64,000 bases of DNA from Polytrichum commune. Its lineage: Eukaryota; Streptophyta; Polytrichopsida; Polytrichales; Polytrichaceae. The stretch's first letter is position 1, and each line of letters begins with the position of its first letter. The stretch is taken from NCBI GenBank assembly GCA_950295325.1, contig OX485806.1, positions 37,758,001-37,822,000 of the forward strand, in the 5' to 3' direction. The notes under the pieces are model-generated. The model saw only the letters and a program-made list of their open reading frames with translations. It made no database searches and was not told where the DNA came from. Positions 47,662 to 55,876 of this stretch are shown in pieces. The translations under genes were made by a program, and so were the position numbers.

Positions 47662-49326
47662 ATGGTGCAAACTAGGAGCCGATATTATCGATCTCCATCA
47701 CCAGATTACTTGGAGGACGTGCATACCACAAATCTTGAGCCAGAGGTAGATACCAACGAGGCTTTTGAGCCTATTTCGGCGTTGGACACTACTAGTAGGC
47801 TTCGGATTTGGAGTGTCGGCACGTTCGACGAAATGGAGGACGATCGCCACAATTCAGTGCGTGATCAGTTTTCAGGTCGAGCTGGGGGCATTTCCTTGCC
47901 CGATTGGAAACTCCGGTTTCGTACCTGGATTAAGGAGAAACGCCAAAGGTCTTCCAATTTCAATGATTGGTATGCCTTTGAACTTCTGCCTCAGCATTTG
48001 GAGTATGAGGCACTCCAAACTTACGAACGCTGGACAGAGGGTCATCAGCGACAACTTCGGGAAGTGGAGCAGTATTGGGAGGCCCGGGTTGAGCTTATTT
48101 CAGCCCTTAAAGATGGGGCGATTGCTACCTTAGCTCCACCCACCTTAAAGGAGGAGGAATCGCCGGCGGAGTCTAAGGACACGGAACTGGCACTTGGGCC
48201 AATGGTGGCTAGCAGTAGCACGGCAACCCTTTCACGGGTGGCACGTGCTACACAGGCAGCATTGACGGCTGTTGGTCCACCACCTCCGTTTAATCCCCTT
48301 ACTGAATTTGTCGCACATTTGGAAGTGGAGTATGGTGGGTTTCGGCGAGACCAGATGCAGCGCATCCAGGATTTCCGCCGAGAGAAGGATGATACTCCAC
48401 GGACCATGTATACGCGACTCGCGCGATTTGCTGTGGAGTCGGGAGGTGTTTTTGCTGAGAGTCAGCTTGTTAAAATCTTTTTGTCTAAAATTGACAAGCG
48501 GCTACTTGAGTTGGCATCACCTCGGATTATCCTCGACTACGAGGGCCGAGCTACGCTTGCACAAGCGTTTGCCGTGGTTGAGAGATGTGATCGGGCTCTT
48601 TGCCAACATGATGCCACGGATATGGTATCTTGGATGACAGAGAGTCCGAAACCAAGAAGAATTGTCACAGCTACTAGTAGTTTAGCTGAGACTCAACCCG
48701 TCAAGGAGCAAAAGATTTTGCATTGTTGGGGTTGTGGAGAAGTTGGTCATTCGAAGAATGATCCCAATTGTCCTAAGAAGAAGAAAACTCAGCCTTTGGG
48801 AAAATTAAAACAAAAGATGGAACCAGTAAGGGCAGGGGACAATTCTAAGAAGAGACAATTGAAATGTAACCATTGTGATGGCACTAATAACGATGTGGAT
48901 CATTGTTTCCTACTTCATCCTGAGATGCGGCCTGCCAGTTATGTCACTGGAAAGTCTCCAAGGGAGCAGAGTCTTGAGGCTAAGGTGGCGGAGCTTGAGC
49001 AAAAGCTCAAATCTTCTGCATCTTTTGCTCAAATTTCTGAGCCGCATGTGGGTGGTGGCACCTCGGGTTCGGACATGTATATGTTTGGAGCAGCTGGAGA
49101 GGTGGTGGCGGCGGCTTCTACTCGCTCACAAACATTGGCAGATGCGGTGGCTTCCACGAGTGGGGGTAGCCGCGAGGTGCTACATCCTCGCCATGCCGGA
49201 CCAGCTGATCAAATTGGTCAAGCACGTTTACCTCTTTCATTTGGATTGGTAGACACCACTGTTGTTGGGGCTAAAAACCCTGTACCTTTGAGAGATGGGG
49301 ATTCCATCTCGAAGGATGTTACGTAG
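47662..49326 (+). CDS. Gag of the Ty3 element
   Basis: 554 residues from the first ATG (MVQTRSRYYR) to a TAG at 49324. Gag packages element RNA in cytoplasmic particles. A helical retrotransposon-gag region occupies roughly residues 200-330 (FVAHLEVEYGGFRRDQMQRI, MYTRLARFAVESGG, VKIFLSKIDKRLLE). A zinc knuckle follows at CWGCGEVGHSKNDPNC, with C-x2-C-x4-H-x6-C spacing rather than the usual x4 before the last Cys. A second Cys/His cluster is at CNHCDGTNNDVDHCFLLHPE. The downstream protease frame is the same frame after one stop, as in gammaretroviral gag-pol. Confidence 0.9.
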   Translation: MVQTRSRYYRSPSPDYLEDVHTTNLEPEVDTNEAFEPISALDTTSRLRIWSVGTFDEMEDDRHNSVRDQFSGRAGGISLPDWKLRFRTWIKEKRQRSSNFNDWYAFELLPQHLEYEALQTYERWTEGHQRQLREVEQYWEARVELISALKDGAIATLAPPTLKEEESPAESKDTELALGPMVASSSTATLSRVARATQAALTAVGPPPPFNPLTEFVAHLEVEYGGFRRDQMQRIQDFRREKDDTPRTMYTRLARFAVESGGVFAESQLVKIFLSKIDKRLLELASPRIILDYEGRATLAQAFAVVERCDRALCQHDATDMVSWMTESPKPRRIVTATSSLAETQPVKEQKILHCWGCGEVGHSKNDPNCPKKKKTQPLGKLKQKMEPVRAGDNSKKRQLKCNHCDGTNNDVDHCFLLHPEMRPASYVTGKSPREQSLEAKVAELEQKLKSSASFAQISEPHVGGGTSGSDMYMFGAAGEVVAAASTRSQTLADAVASTSGGSREVLHPRHAGPADQIGQARLPLSFGLVDTTVVGAKNPVPLRDGDSISKDVT

Positions 49327-51243
49327 GCATTGGCATACAAAATTCTCCATATGCCAATTTTCTCGGGTTCGGAGTTTATGGCGTCGGATTTCAAGCCTGC
49401 TGCAGTTTTCCATTTAGCTGGGAGAATGTTAGAAGGTAAGGCGGCTTTGCCATCCCTTCAAGTATCCCAAGCTGTGGTTGACGTACCTATGGCTGACGAG
49501 GTGGAGGACTTAGCCAATTTACGAGCGAGTCTTGCGGATGCGGCGATCATTGCTTTTGGTAAGCAAACTGATATTCCTCCAGCATCAATTTCAGCAGTGG
49601 ATACGTCATTTTCGAATTATGCGTCGGGAGCGGCATATCTTGCAGACATTTCTGCAAGGCCTGCTCGCGAACGGCATAATTTGCAACCTGGAGTTGTACG
49701 GCTGATGAACGACAAATCGTTGTTTGTCGTTTCACGCACGGATATGCCCACTATCCGTGCTACACCACTGAGAGTTATGATGGATTCCGGTGCTCAACCG
49801 GTTATGATTGGCAAAGGACTTGCGGACAGTCTTGGATTGACGCCAGCAAGCTTGGATCCTTGTCCATTTACTATTGTGACTTCAGTAGGGGGCACTGAAC
49901 GTGCAACAGGTTACACCAAGGCACCTCTACGTTTGATTTTTCATGTGGGGGCAGGGCCTACTTACACTCATTTGTCAATGAAGTGTGTTGTTACTAATGC
50001 TACCAACTATGATATACTTGTTGGTCAGCAAGCTCTTTATCCACTTGGCTTTGGTTTGGATAATTGGACGGAAGAGGCATGGATTAGACCGGGATGGTCC
50101 ACTGGAGATGGCAAGAAGGTATTTATTCCTGTCACATTTGCAGCCACTGCTATGACTATGGTTGCGGAGGCAATGTTTGGTTGCAGCGGTTTAGTTGCAG
50201 ATTTGCCTTGTGCTCCAGTTTTATTGGAGGAAACAATGGACTACACTTGTAATGCGGCAGAACAACAATTTTTACCATCTTTTCAAATTCATGCTCGACA
50301 TTTCAAGGATCCACCTCCACCATGGCGAACTCCTAAAAAATTATCCGACCATTATCGACACATTGTAGCGGATTTGGAGCTTGGAGAGGCATCCCCAACT
50401 TCATCATCATTTTCTTTTGCTCAACTCATTCGTTGGCAACCATCACCTGAAGGTATTGTCCTTGTGGAGATTTTTAGAGGCATTGGCACAGGTTTGGCGG
50501 CAGTGTTGGAAGCTGGAATTACAGTTTGGCGATATATTCATGTGGACAATGGGTATGCAGCCAACAGAGCCGTCCGACACCACATCCAACAATTGTTGTT
50601 GAGATACCCCGCACAATTGTCAGCCTCTGCCATTCATGGATGTTGTGGTCAACTTCCTCAAGATGTCACTATGATTAGTGATGAGGATTTGAGAAGGTTG
50701 GGCCACGTGGATTTGATTATTGCAGGATGGCCTTGTCAAGGCCATTCGCGGGCAGGCACTGGCCAGGGATTGGATGATCCTAGGTCTAGTTTGTTGGCGG
50801 ATTTGATGCGATTGACGCAATGGTGGTTTACCCACCAATCAACTCCGCCAGGGTACATTTTCGAAAATGTACCATTATTGGGTGATACCCGACACAAAGT
50901 GGTGAAGGATGGTGAGTACATTAACCAAATTTTGGGTACTCCAACATTTCTGGATGCTGCATCTTTGGGATTCTTTGCTCATCGGCCTCGTTGGTTTTGG
51001 ACCAACTTGGTATCACCTCGGATGCTGTCAGCGGCGATTGCCCGCATTCCCCGCCTTATGGATCGCAAGGTGGATGACATTTTAAATGATCATCGTGTTT
51101 CCTTGGCAGTTACCAAGGATGACACCTTGCCATTTGCATTAATTAATAAGGTGGGAATTCCGAGAGGTGCACTACCTACTTTTGTGACATATCCACAGTC
51201 TTTTGCATTTCGATCTCGTGGACCTGGCATGGTTTGGGAATAA
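49327..51243 (+). CDS. Ty3 protease plus DNMT3/DRM-like C5 cytosine methyltransferase domain
   Basis: Same frame as Gag, opened by the stop at 49324-49326 and closed by TAA at 51241. The numbering below counts from 49330. A retropepsin-type aspartic protease has its D152-S-G at MMDSGAQPVMIG and a late NYDILVGQQAL block. From about 50440 a C5-MTase begins: motif I VEIFRGIGTG, motif II-like YIHVDNGYAANRAV, motif IV with catalytic Cys469 in LIIAGWPCQGHS, motif VI E512-N-V in YIFENVP, and motif VIII-like RPRWFWTNL (552-560). The FFAHRPRWFWTNL style resembles DNMT3/DRM. Motif IX/X-like sequence lies beyond the stop (51292-51430), so the domain is split. It would transfer methyl from SAM to cytosine; activity is unproven. 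Confidence 0.85.
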   Translation, partial: ALAYKILHMPIFSGSEFMASDFKPAAVFHLAGRMLEGKAALPSLQVSQAVVDVPMADEVEDLANLRASLADAAIIAFGKQTDIPPASISAVDTSFSNYASGAAYLADISARPARERHNLQPGVVRLMNDKSLFVVSRTDMPTIRATPLRVMMDSGAQPVMIGKGLADSLGLTPASLDPCPFTIVTSVGGTERATGYTKAPLRLIFHVGAGPTYTHLSMKCVVTNATNYDILVGQQALYPLGFGLDNWTEEAWIRPGWSTGDGKKVFIPVTFAATAMTMVAEAMFGCSGLVADLPCAPVLLEETMDYTCNAAEQQFLPSFQIHARHFKDPPPPWRTPKKLSDHYRHIVADLELGEASPTSSSFSFAQLIRWQPSPEGIVLVEIFRGIGTGLAAVLEAGITVWRYIHVDNGYAANRAVRHHIQQLLLRYPAQLSASAIHGCCGQLPQDVTMISDEDLRRLGHVDLIIAGWPCQGHSRAGTGQGLDDPRSSLLADLMRLTQWWFTHQSTPPGYIFENVPLLGDTRHKVVKDGEYINQILGTPTFLDAASLGFFAHRPRWFWTNLVSPRMLSAAIARIPRLMDRKVDDILNDHRVSLAVTKDDTLPFALINKVGIPRGALPTFVTYPQSFAFRSRGPGMVWE

Positions 51244-51759
51244 AAATCCCAAACTTATGAGGAGCCTACGGCAGATGAGCGGGAACGCGCCATGGGTTTT
51301 CTTACAGGTACCACGGCTGCTCACGGGCTTCAGAAAGGTCAGAGACGTTTCCTATTGGGGCAAGCTATGGATCTTAATAGCATTGTGTGGATAATTGGAA
51401 TTTGTCTTGTTGCTCAACAACGTATGGATGACCGATTGCTTACTCTGAGAGCAGAGAACAATGGTCAGGGGACAATGGAGCCGCAATCCAAGGATCACAT
51501 TGAGGTCAATGACACCGAGGGATTATTTCCTTTGAAACTTCATGTTGCGGAAGAGCTTCGAGTCCAACGTGGTTTTTCGGCTTTGGCCCAAGAGTTTGGG
51601 AAGTTGGAGGCCCATAAAATGTTTCTACTTCTACTTCTTGGTGATACTTCATATGTGGATAGCTATTTAGCTACACAAACTGATTGTAGTGGAGAGGATA
51701 CGCATTTGGATTCAAGTGCAGATGATGGGGGCAAAGGTGTTGCCCTCTCCACGGACTAG
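51244..51759 (+). CDS. Ty3 polyprotein: end of the methyltransferase domain and linker to RT
   Basis: Same frame, 171 codons between a TAA and a TAG. The start reads YEEPTADERERAMGF, then FLTGTTAAHGL and RRFLLGQAMDLNSIVW. The last block matches the position and style of motif X of C5 methyltransferases (compare the RLLGRSW block of DNMT3), which packs against motif I at the SAM site. The rest is an unassigned helical linker. It ends at TAG followed by CAA TCA, the CAR-YYA readthrough context. There is no good start codon, so this part can only be made by suppression of the previous stop or in a sister copy without it. Confidence 0.65.
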   Translation, partial: KSQTYEEPTADERERAMGFLTGTTAAHGLQKGQRRFLLGQAMDLNSIVWIIGICLVAQQRMDDRLLTLRAENNGQGTMEPQSKDHIEVNDTEGLFPLKLHVAEELRVQRGFSALAQEFGKLEAHKMFLLLLLGDTSYVDSYLATQTDCSGEDTHLDSSADDGGKGVALSTD

Positions 51760-52899
51760 CAATCACAGGCTGTGCTGGCACCAATTGGCAATCCTTCTAT
51801 GAAGAAGGAAACTACGGAGTTTGACGATTGGCCAATTGAAGTAGGGCCAAAGCTTACTGGTGCCGAAGCACGAAAGGTACGGGCATTTATTCGCTCTTAC
51901 CGTAATTGTTTTGCCTTTAGTCTTCATGATCTTGAAGGATATAAAGGTAAACCTGTTCGTATTCAACTCGAGGACGACCACCCTATTTTCAGACGGCCAT
52001 ACAGACTTAGTACCTCTGAAAGGTTGGGTGTTCAAACTCGATGTCAAGAGTTATTGGCAGCGGAATTGATTGAACTCTCCAATGGAGAGTATGCTTGTGC
52101 CACGGTTATGCCGTCAAAGAATGATATCTTTGGCAACTGGACGGAAAAACGGATGTGTGGTGATTATCGTCCAGTCAACCGCAAGACCAAGTCGGATCGA
52201 TATCCAATGCCGATGCCGGAGGAGTTGTTTGATGCACTAGGATTTTCTAGAATCTTCAGCACTTTGGATTTGAGGTCTGGTTATCACCAATTACCTTTGT
52301 TGTTGGGTGATCGGGTGAAGACCGCATTTTGGGGAATTGATAAAGATGGCAAGGATCAACTTTATCATTGGAAATTTCTGCCATTTGGTCTCAAGAATGC
52401 ACCAGCTGAATTTCAGCGGGTGATGGACCAATTATTGGCTGGTTTGCCGTTTGCTAGATGTTACATTGATGATGTTATCATCTTTAGTAATAGTCCACAG
52501 GATCATGTGAGACATTTGCAAGCGGTATTTGAACGACTTCAACGGTGGGGACTCCGTTTACATCATGGAAAATGTAAGTTTTTCCATGATCAATTGCCCT
52601 ATTTAGGCCACATGATTGTTCATGGCGGTCTTGGTGTGCAACAGGCGAAGGTGGATGCTTTGCACAAAATTCCCGCACCTAGTGATGTACCACGGCTTCG
52701 TGCATTTCTAGGATTGGCAAATTATTATAGGAGGTTTGTCAAAAACTTTAGTTTGATTGCCAAACCCCTTACCATTCTCACGGGGAAAGACCAACCATGG
52801 ATTTGGAGTCGGGAACAACAACAGGCATTTGATACATTGAAGCAGAGGCTCGGTTCAGCGCCAGTGCTTCGACGCCCGGATGTGTCTAGAGCTTTTTAA
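51760..52899 (+). CDS. Ty3 reverse transcriptase
   Basis: Same frame, from the TAG at 51757 to a TAA at 52897. RT blocks are in order: HPIFRRPYRLS, MCGDYRPVNRKTKSDRYPMP, FSTLDLRSGYHQLPL, FLPFGLKNAPAEFQRVMD, the catalytic YIDD (Tyr codon 52462) and LPYLGHMIV with ALHKIPAPSDVPRLRAFLGL, the Ty3 thumb. It ends at the junction to RNase H, where the stop replaces the residue before LHTDWS. No conserved RT residue is missing. It would copy element RNA in particles. Confidence 0.92.
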   Translation, partial: QSQAVLAPIGNPSMKKETTEFDDWPIEVGPKLTGAEARKVRAFIRSYRNCFAFSLHDLEGYKGKPVRIQLEDDHPIFRRPYRLSTSERLGVQTRCQELLAAELIELSNGEYACATVMPSKNDIFGNWTEKRMCGDYRPVNRKTKSDRYPMPMPEELFDALGFSRIFSTLDLRSGYHQLPLLLGDRVKTAFWGIDKDGKDQLYHWKFLPFGLKNAPAEFQRVMDQLLAGLPFARCYIDDVIIFSNSPQDHVRHLQAVFERLQRWGLRLHHGKCKFFHDQLPYLGHMIVHGGLGVQQAKVDALHKIPAPSDVPRLRAFLGLANYYRRFVKNFSLIAKPLTILTGKDQPWIWSREQQQAFDTLKQRLGSAPVLRRPDVSRAF

Positions 52900-54903
52900 T
52901 TGCACACGGATTGGAGTGCAGTGGGATTGGGAGCGGTATTGACACAGAAAGATGAAGAGGGAAAGGAATATGTGGTGGCTTATGCATCTAGAAGCAATAA
53001 TAGTGCTGAATCTAATTATTCTTCTTATGAAGGCGAGGCCTTGGCGGCCGTTTGGGCCATTGCACATTTTCGACCTTATTTGTATGGGCAAAAGTTTACT
53101 TTGATGACTGATCATCAGTCTTTAAAATGGCTTATGGAATCAGATAAGCTCACCGAGAAACTTGCTAGGTGGGCATTGTTACTTCAGGAATATGATTTTG
53201 AAGTTGTTCACCGAGCAGGAATTGCCAACTTGGATGCAGACGGATTGTCTCGCAATCCAAGTCCTTCAGATGAGGATTTAACTGGAGCCAGGTGGCATGG
53301 AGATTGTGATCGTGAGGCAGTGTCGGGTTGGCATGCTGCCACATATCTCACAATGATGTCGGGATTGGCTGCTGAGATCCTTGTAGAAGAACATGATGAG
53401 GAGGTTGATAAATCTCTCGTTGTTAGTGATGTGTGGGAAGACCAGGCGGTCTTGTACAAACTTCAACAAGGGATATTTCCTCTTGGACTATCTGCTATGA
53501 AGCGAGATAGAGTTAGTCACCGGATAACAAGGTTTCGTTGGATAAACAACTTGTTATTTCGTGTGTGGCCGAACGGAACGAGGCGCATCGTTCCAAGGCC
53601 AGATCAAAGAGCTTCTTTGGTACGGCAAGTGCACGAGGAGCTTGGACATTTTGGAGTGCGAAGGACGCACTCTATGTTGCGCAACCAATATTGGTGGACT
53701 GGTATGTATCAACAGGTTGCCACTTATGTTTCTCGGTGTGAAGTATGTGACCGGGTCAGGTCAAGTTTTAATAATTTGTCACCTCAACTTCAGCCTTTAC
53801 CTATTATGGGCTTGGGATATCGTTGGTCTTTGGATTTTGCCGGACCGCTTACTATCACTCCACGTGGTTCCAAGTATGTGCTTGTGATGGTGAAGCATTT
53901 TAGTAAGTGGATTGAACTCGTGGCTCTTCCCCAAAATTCCTCAGAATTGGCGGCTATGGCATTTCTTGATCGAGTTTTGGCACGGTTTGGAGCACCTGCA
54001 GAGGTGTTGACGGATCAAGGGAGAGAATTCCTTGGATCTTTCGAGGCTTTGTGTACCAAGGCTTTGATTGATCATCGGACAACTTCTAGAGATCACCCTG
54101 AGGCAGATGGCTTAGCTGAACGAGTTGTTCAGACAGTTAAGCGCGGTTTGCGGAAGTATGGATTGCTTCATGGCAACCATCGCGATTGGGACTTGATGTT
54201 ACCATGGATAGCAATGGGTTATCGTTTCAGCAGGCAAGCATCTTTGGCATCCTATAGTCCTTACCAACTCTTGTATGGACGGGAACCAATTTTACCTAGC
54301 TCGGTACGAGAGAAATTGGCTCCCGTGGTAAACTTGGATGATCCAGATGTTTGGGCTCAATGTCTTCATGACCGAGCAGCGTTCTTCCAAAAGGCCATGC
54401 CTATGGCTATGGAGAACTTAAATATTGCTCAACATCGTGATACATTATGGTATACTCGGATCCGCAGTGGAGCTTATCGACCTCAGGTTCGTAGATTTTC
54501 CAAGGGGAATTATGTTTACTTGCAACGGGAGGCGCCTACGATATTGGATGTCAAGGCTGGGCACACGATTTTGCGGGTAAAAGATGTCTTGCCAAGTGGT
54601 ATATTATTGCTTGAAGGCAAGGATGGACGGGAATGTCGTGAGCATTCAAAGAATTGTGCTCCATGTCACCTTCCCATCGACGGCTCTGTGCATCCCGAGT
54701 TGGCGGTTGTACCACAGGGTTTGCCTTGTTATGTTTGTGGAGAGAAGACAGGAGCTGCAATAATGTTATTGTGCGACCAATATCAACGTGGATGGCACAT
54801 GGCATGTTTGACACCTCCCCTTTTTACTCTTCCTTCTGGCAATTGGGTTTGTCCTCGTTGTCGGAAAGCCTCTCATTCCGTGGCCGTTAATGGTCATGAT
54901 TGA
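52900..54903 (+). CDS. Ty3 RNase H and integrase with C-terminal PHD-like finger
   Basis: The same frame continues for 667 codons. RNase H: HTDWSAVGLGAVL, YEGEALAAVWAI, LMTDHQSL and GIANLDADGLSRNP (catalytic D/E/D/D visible). Integrase: HHCC finger (HEELGHFGVRRTHSML ... CEVC); core D312 in SLDFAGP, D372 in LTDQGREF, E407 in GLAERVVQ, with one residue fewer than the classical DD35E spacing. A GKGNYV-like tail follows (PQVRRFSKGNYVYLQREAP). The last 70 residues form a PHD-like finger (Cys codons from 54726 to 54861): CYVC, LLCDQY, GWHMAC, NWVCPRC. The usual fourth Cys is Tyr (codon TAT 54781). PHD fingers read histone H3 tails, so a role in target choice is inferred. Confidence 0.9.
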   Translation: MHTDWSAVGLGAVLTQKDEEGKEYVVAYASRSNNSAESNYSSYEGEALAAVWAIAHFRPYLYGQKFTLMTDHQSLKWLMESDKLTEKLARWALLLQEYDFEVVHRAGIANLDADGLSRNPSPSDEDLTGARWHGDCDREAVSGWHAATYLTMMSGLAAEILVEEHDEEVDKSLVVSDVWEDQAVLYKLQQGIFPLGLSAMKRDRVSHRITRFRWINNLLFRVWPNGTRRIVPRPDQRASLVRQVHEELGHFGVRRTHSMLRNQYWWTGMYQQVATYVSRCEVCDRVRSSFNNLSPQLQPLPIMGLGYRWSLDFAGPLTITPRGSKYVLVMVKHFSKWIELVALPQNSSELAAMAFLDRVLARFGAPAEVLTDQGREFLGSFEALCTKALIDHRTTSRDHPEADGLAERVVQTVKRGLRKYGLLHGNHRDWDLMLPWIAMGYRFSRQASLASYSPYQLLYGREPILPSSVREKLAPVVNLDDPDVWAQCLHDRAAFFQKAMPMAMENLNIAQHRDTLWYTRIRSGAYRPQVRRFSKGNYVYLQREAPTILDVKAGHTILRVKDVLPSGILLLEGKDGRECREHSKNCAPCHLPIDGSVHPELAVVPQGLPCYVCGEKTGAAIMLLCDQYQRGWHMACLTPPLFTLPSGNWVCPRCRKASHSVAVNGHD

Positions 54904-55218
54904 GGATTTTGTGGATGTTTACCACATGTTTTAGTGGTGAAGTTGTTATTTAGTTGGTTGGAAATTTTATGGGATTGAAAATCACATTGAAAGAGTTATC
55001 TAAGAATTCAACATAAATTGTTGAAGGCGATTAAGGATGGGGCTCAAATTGCACCCAGCCTATAGTTCTTGGATTACTTTCTCAATCATGAGTTTAATTC
55101 CCTAGATTACCACTACCCAATTGAATATGTATAGATGTAGCAACAACTTCATCATGTTCAACAACTCTACCGATGAGTGTGTTTGTTCCTAGCCGATTGG
55201 AGGGGCTCCTTATCTGCT
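54904..55218 (+). other. Ty3 element 3' untranslated region
   Basis: Non-coding sequence between the polyprotein stop (TGA 54901) and the polypurine-like tract AGTGGGGGCA at 55219-55228. Confidence 0.6.
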
Positions 55219-55228
55219 AGTGGGGGCA

Positions 55229-55335
55229 CTTGAAGAGGTGGTTGTTTAGCATTTTAGTTTGCTATTTTATTTTGCTAATTGATGTTGACGCCGACACTCG
55301 ATCTGTTGTGTTTAACGATCTTAGTTTACACGACA
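55229..55335 (+). repeat. 107-bp direct repeat R1, before the 3' LTR copy
   Basis: It starts CTTGAAGAGGTGGTTG directly after the polypurine-like tract and ends ACACGACA. It is repeated with one difference at 55770-55876 (R2), on the other side of the 432-bp LTR copy. It is absent from the 5' LTR. Confidence 0.9.
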
Positions 55336-55337
55336 GC

Positions 55338-55876
55338 TGTCACGTGAGGTGATATCGGGGGCTAAGTCACGTCAATTTAGGAGTAAATGGACTCCACTAG
55401 GAGTCCATGTGTGTTAGGATGAGTAATGGACTCCATTGGGAGTCCTAGTTAGTTGTTCATCCCCTCCATGGATGAACTCCACATAGGATTGGGGTTGTAT
55501 GGAGAGGAAGGCCTCTTGACTTGCCATTGTTGTCAAGTCAAGTCTTGTGAGTGTGTTTTGAGAGAGAGAGAGCTTGTTGTTGCTTTCTCATGGCTATGGT
55601 GTAGTAGATTATGAGTAAAGCCTTTGCATTCTTTCTCCACCACTTGCACTCTTGGATTCTCCCTTCGTGGAGTGAGAGATAGCTTGACTCTTGTGTGTGA
55701 ATTTTAGAGTTTCTTAAGCTTTGTAAGGAGACATTTTAGTTTCTTAAGCTTGGAGAGAGAAACCCTCATCTTGAAGAGGTGGTTGTTTAGCATTTTAGTT
55801 TGCTATTTTATTTTGCTAATTGATGTTGACGCCGACACTCGATCTATTGTGTTTAACGATCTTAGTTTACACGACA
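55338..55876 (+). repeat. 3' LTR: 432-bp LTR copy plus 107-bp repeat R2
   Basis: 55338-55769 matches the 5' LTR. The match breaks at the shared string CTTGA and continues as R2 (55770-55876), ending GACA before TCTA. TGTC at the start and GACA at the end are complementary, as expected for LTR ends. Confidence 0.75.

Larger units (their letters stand above)
45864..55876 (+). mobile_element. Ty3/gypsy LTR retrotransposon carrying a C5-DNA methyltransferase and a PHD-like finger
   Basis: About 10 kb, bounded by TGTC...GACA and flanked by TCTA on both sides (45860-45863, 55877-55880), a likely 4-bp target duplication. The order is LTR, leader, gag, protease, methyltransferase, RT, RNase H, integrase, PHD-like finger, polypurine-like tract (AGTGGGGGCA at 55219), LTR. 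RT before integrase places it in Ty3/gypsy. One frame from 47662 to 54903 (2,413 codons) covers everything but has four internal stops and no frameshift. The repeated LTR parts differ at about two bases plus a short (GA) indel over 430 bp, so the insertion is young. The primer-binding site is not recognised. Confidence 0.9.
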
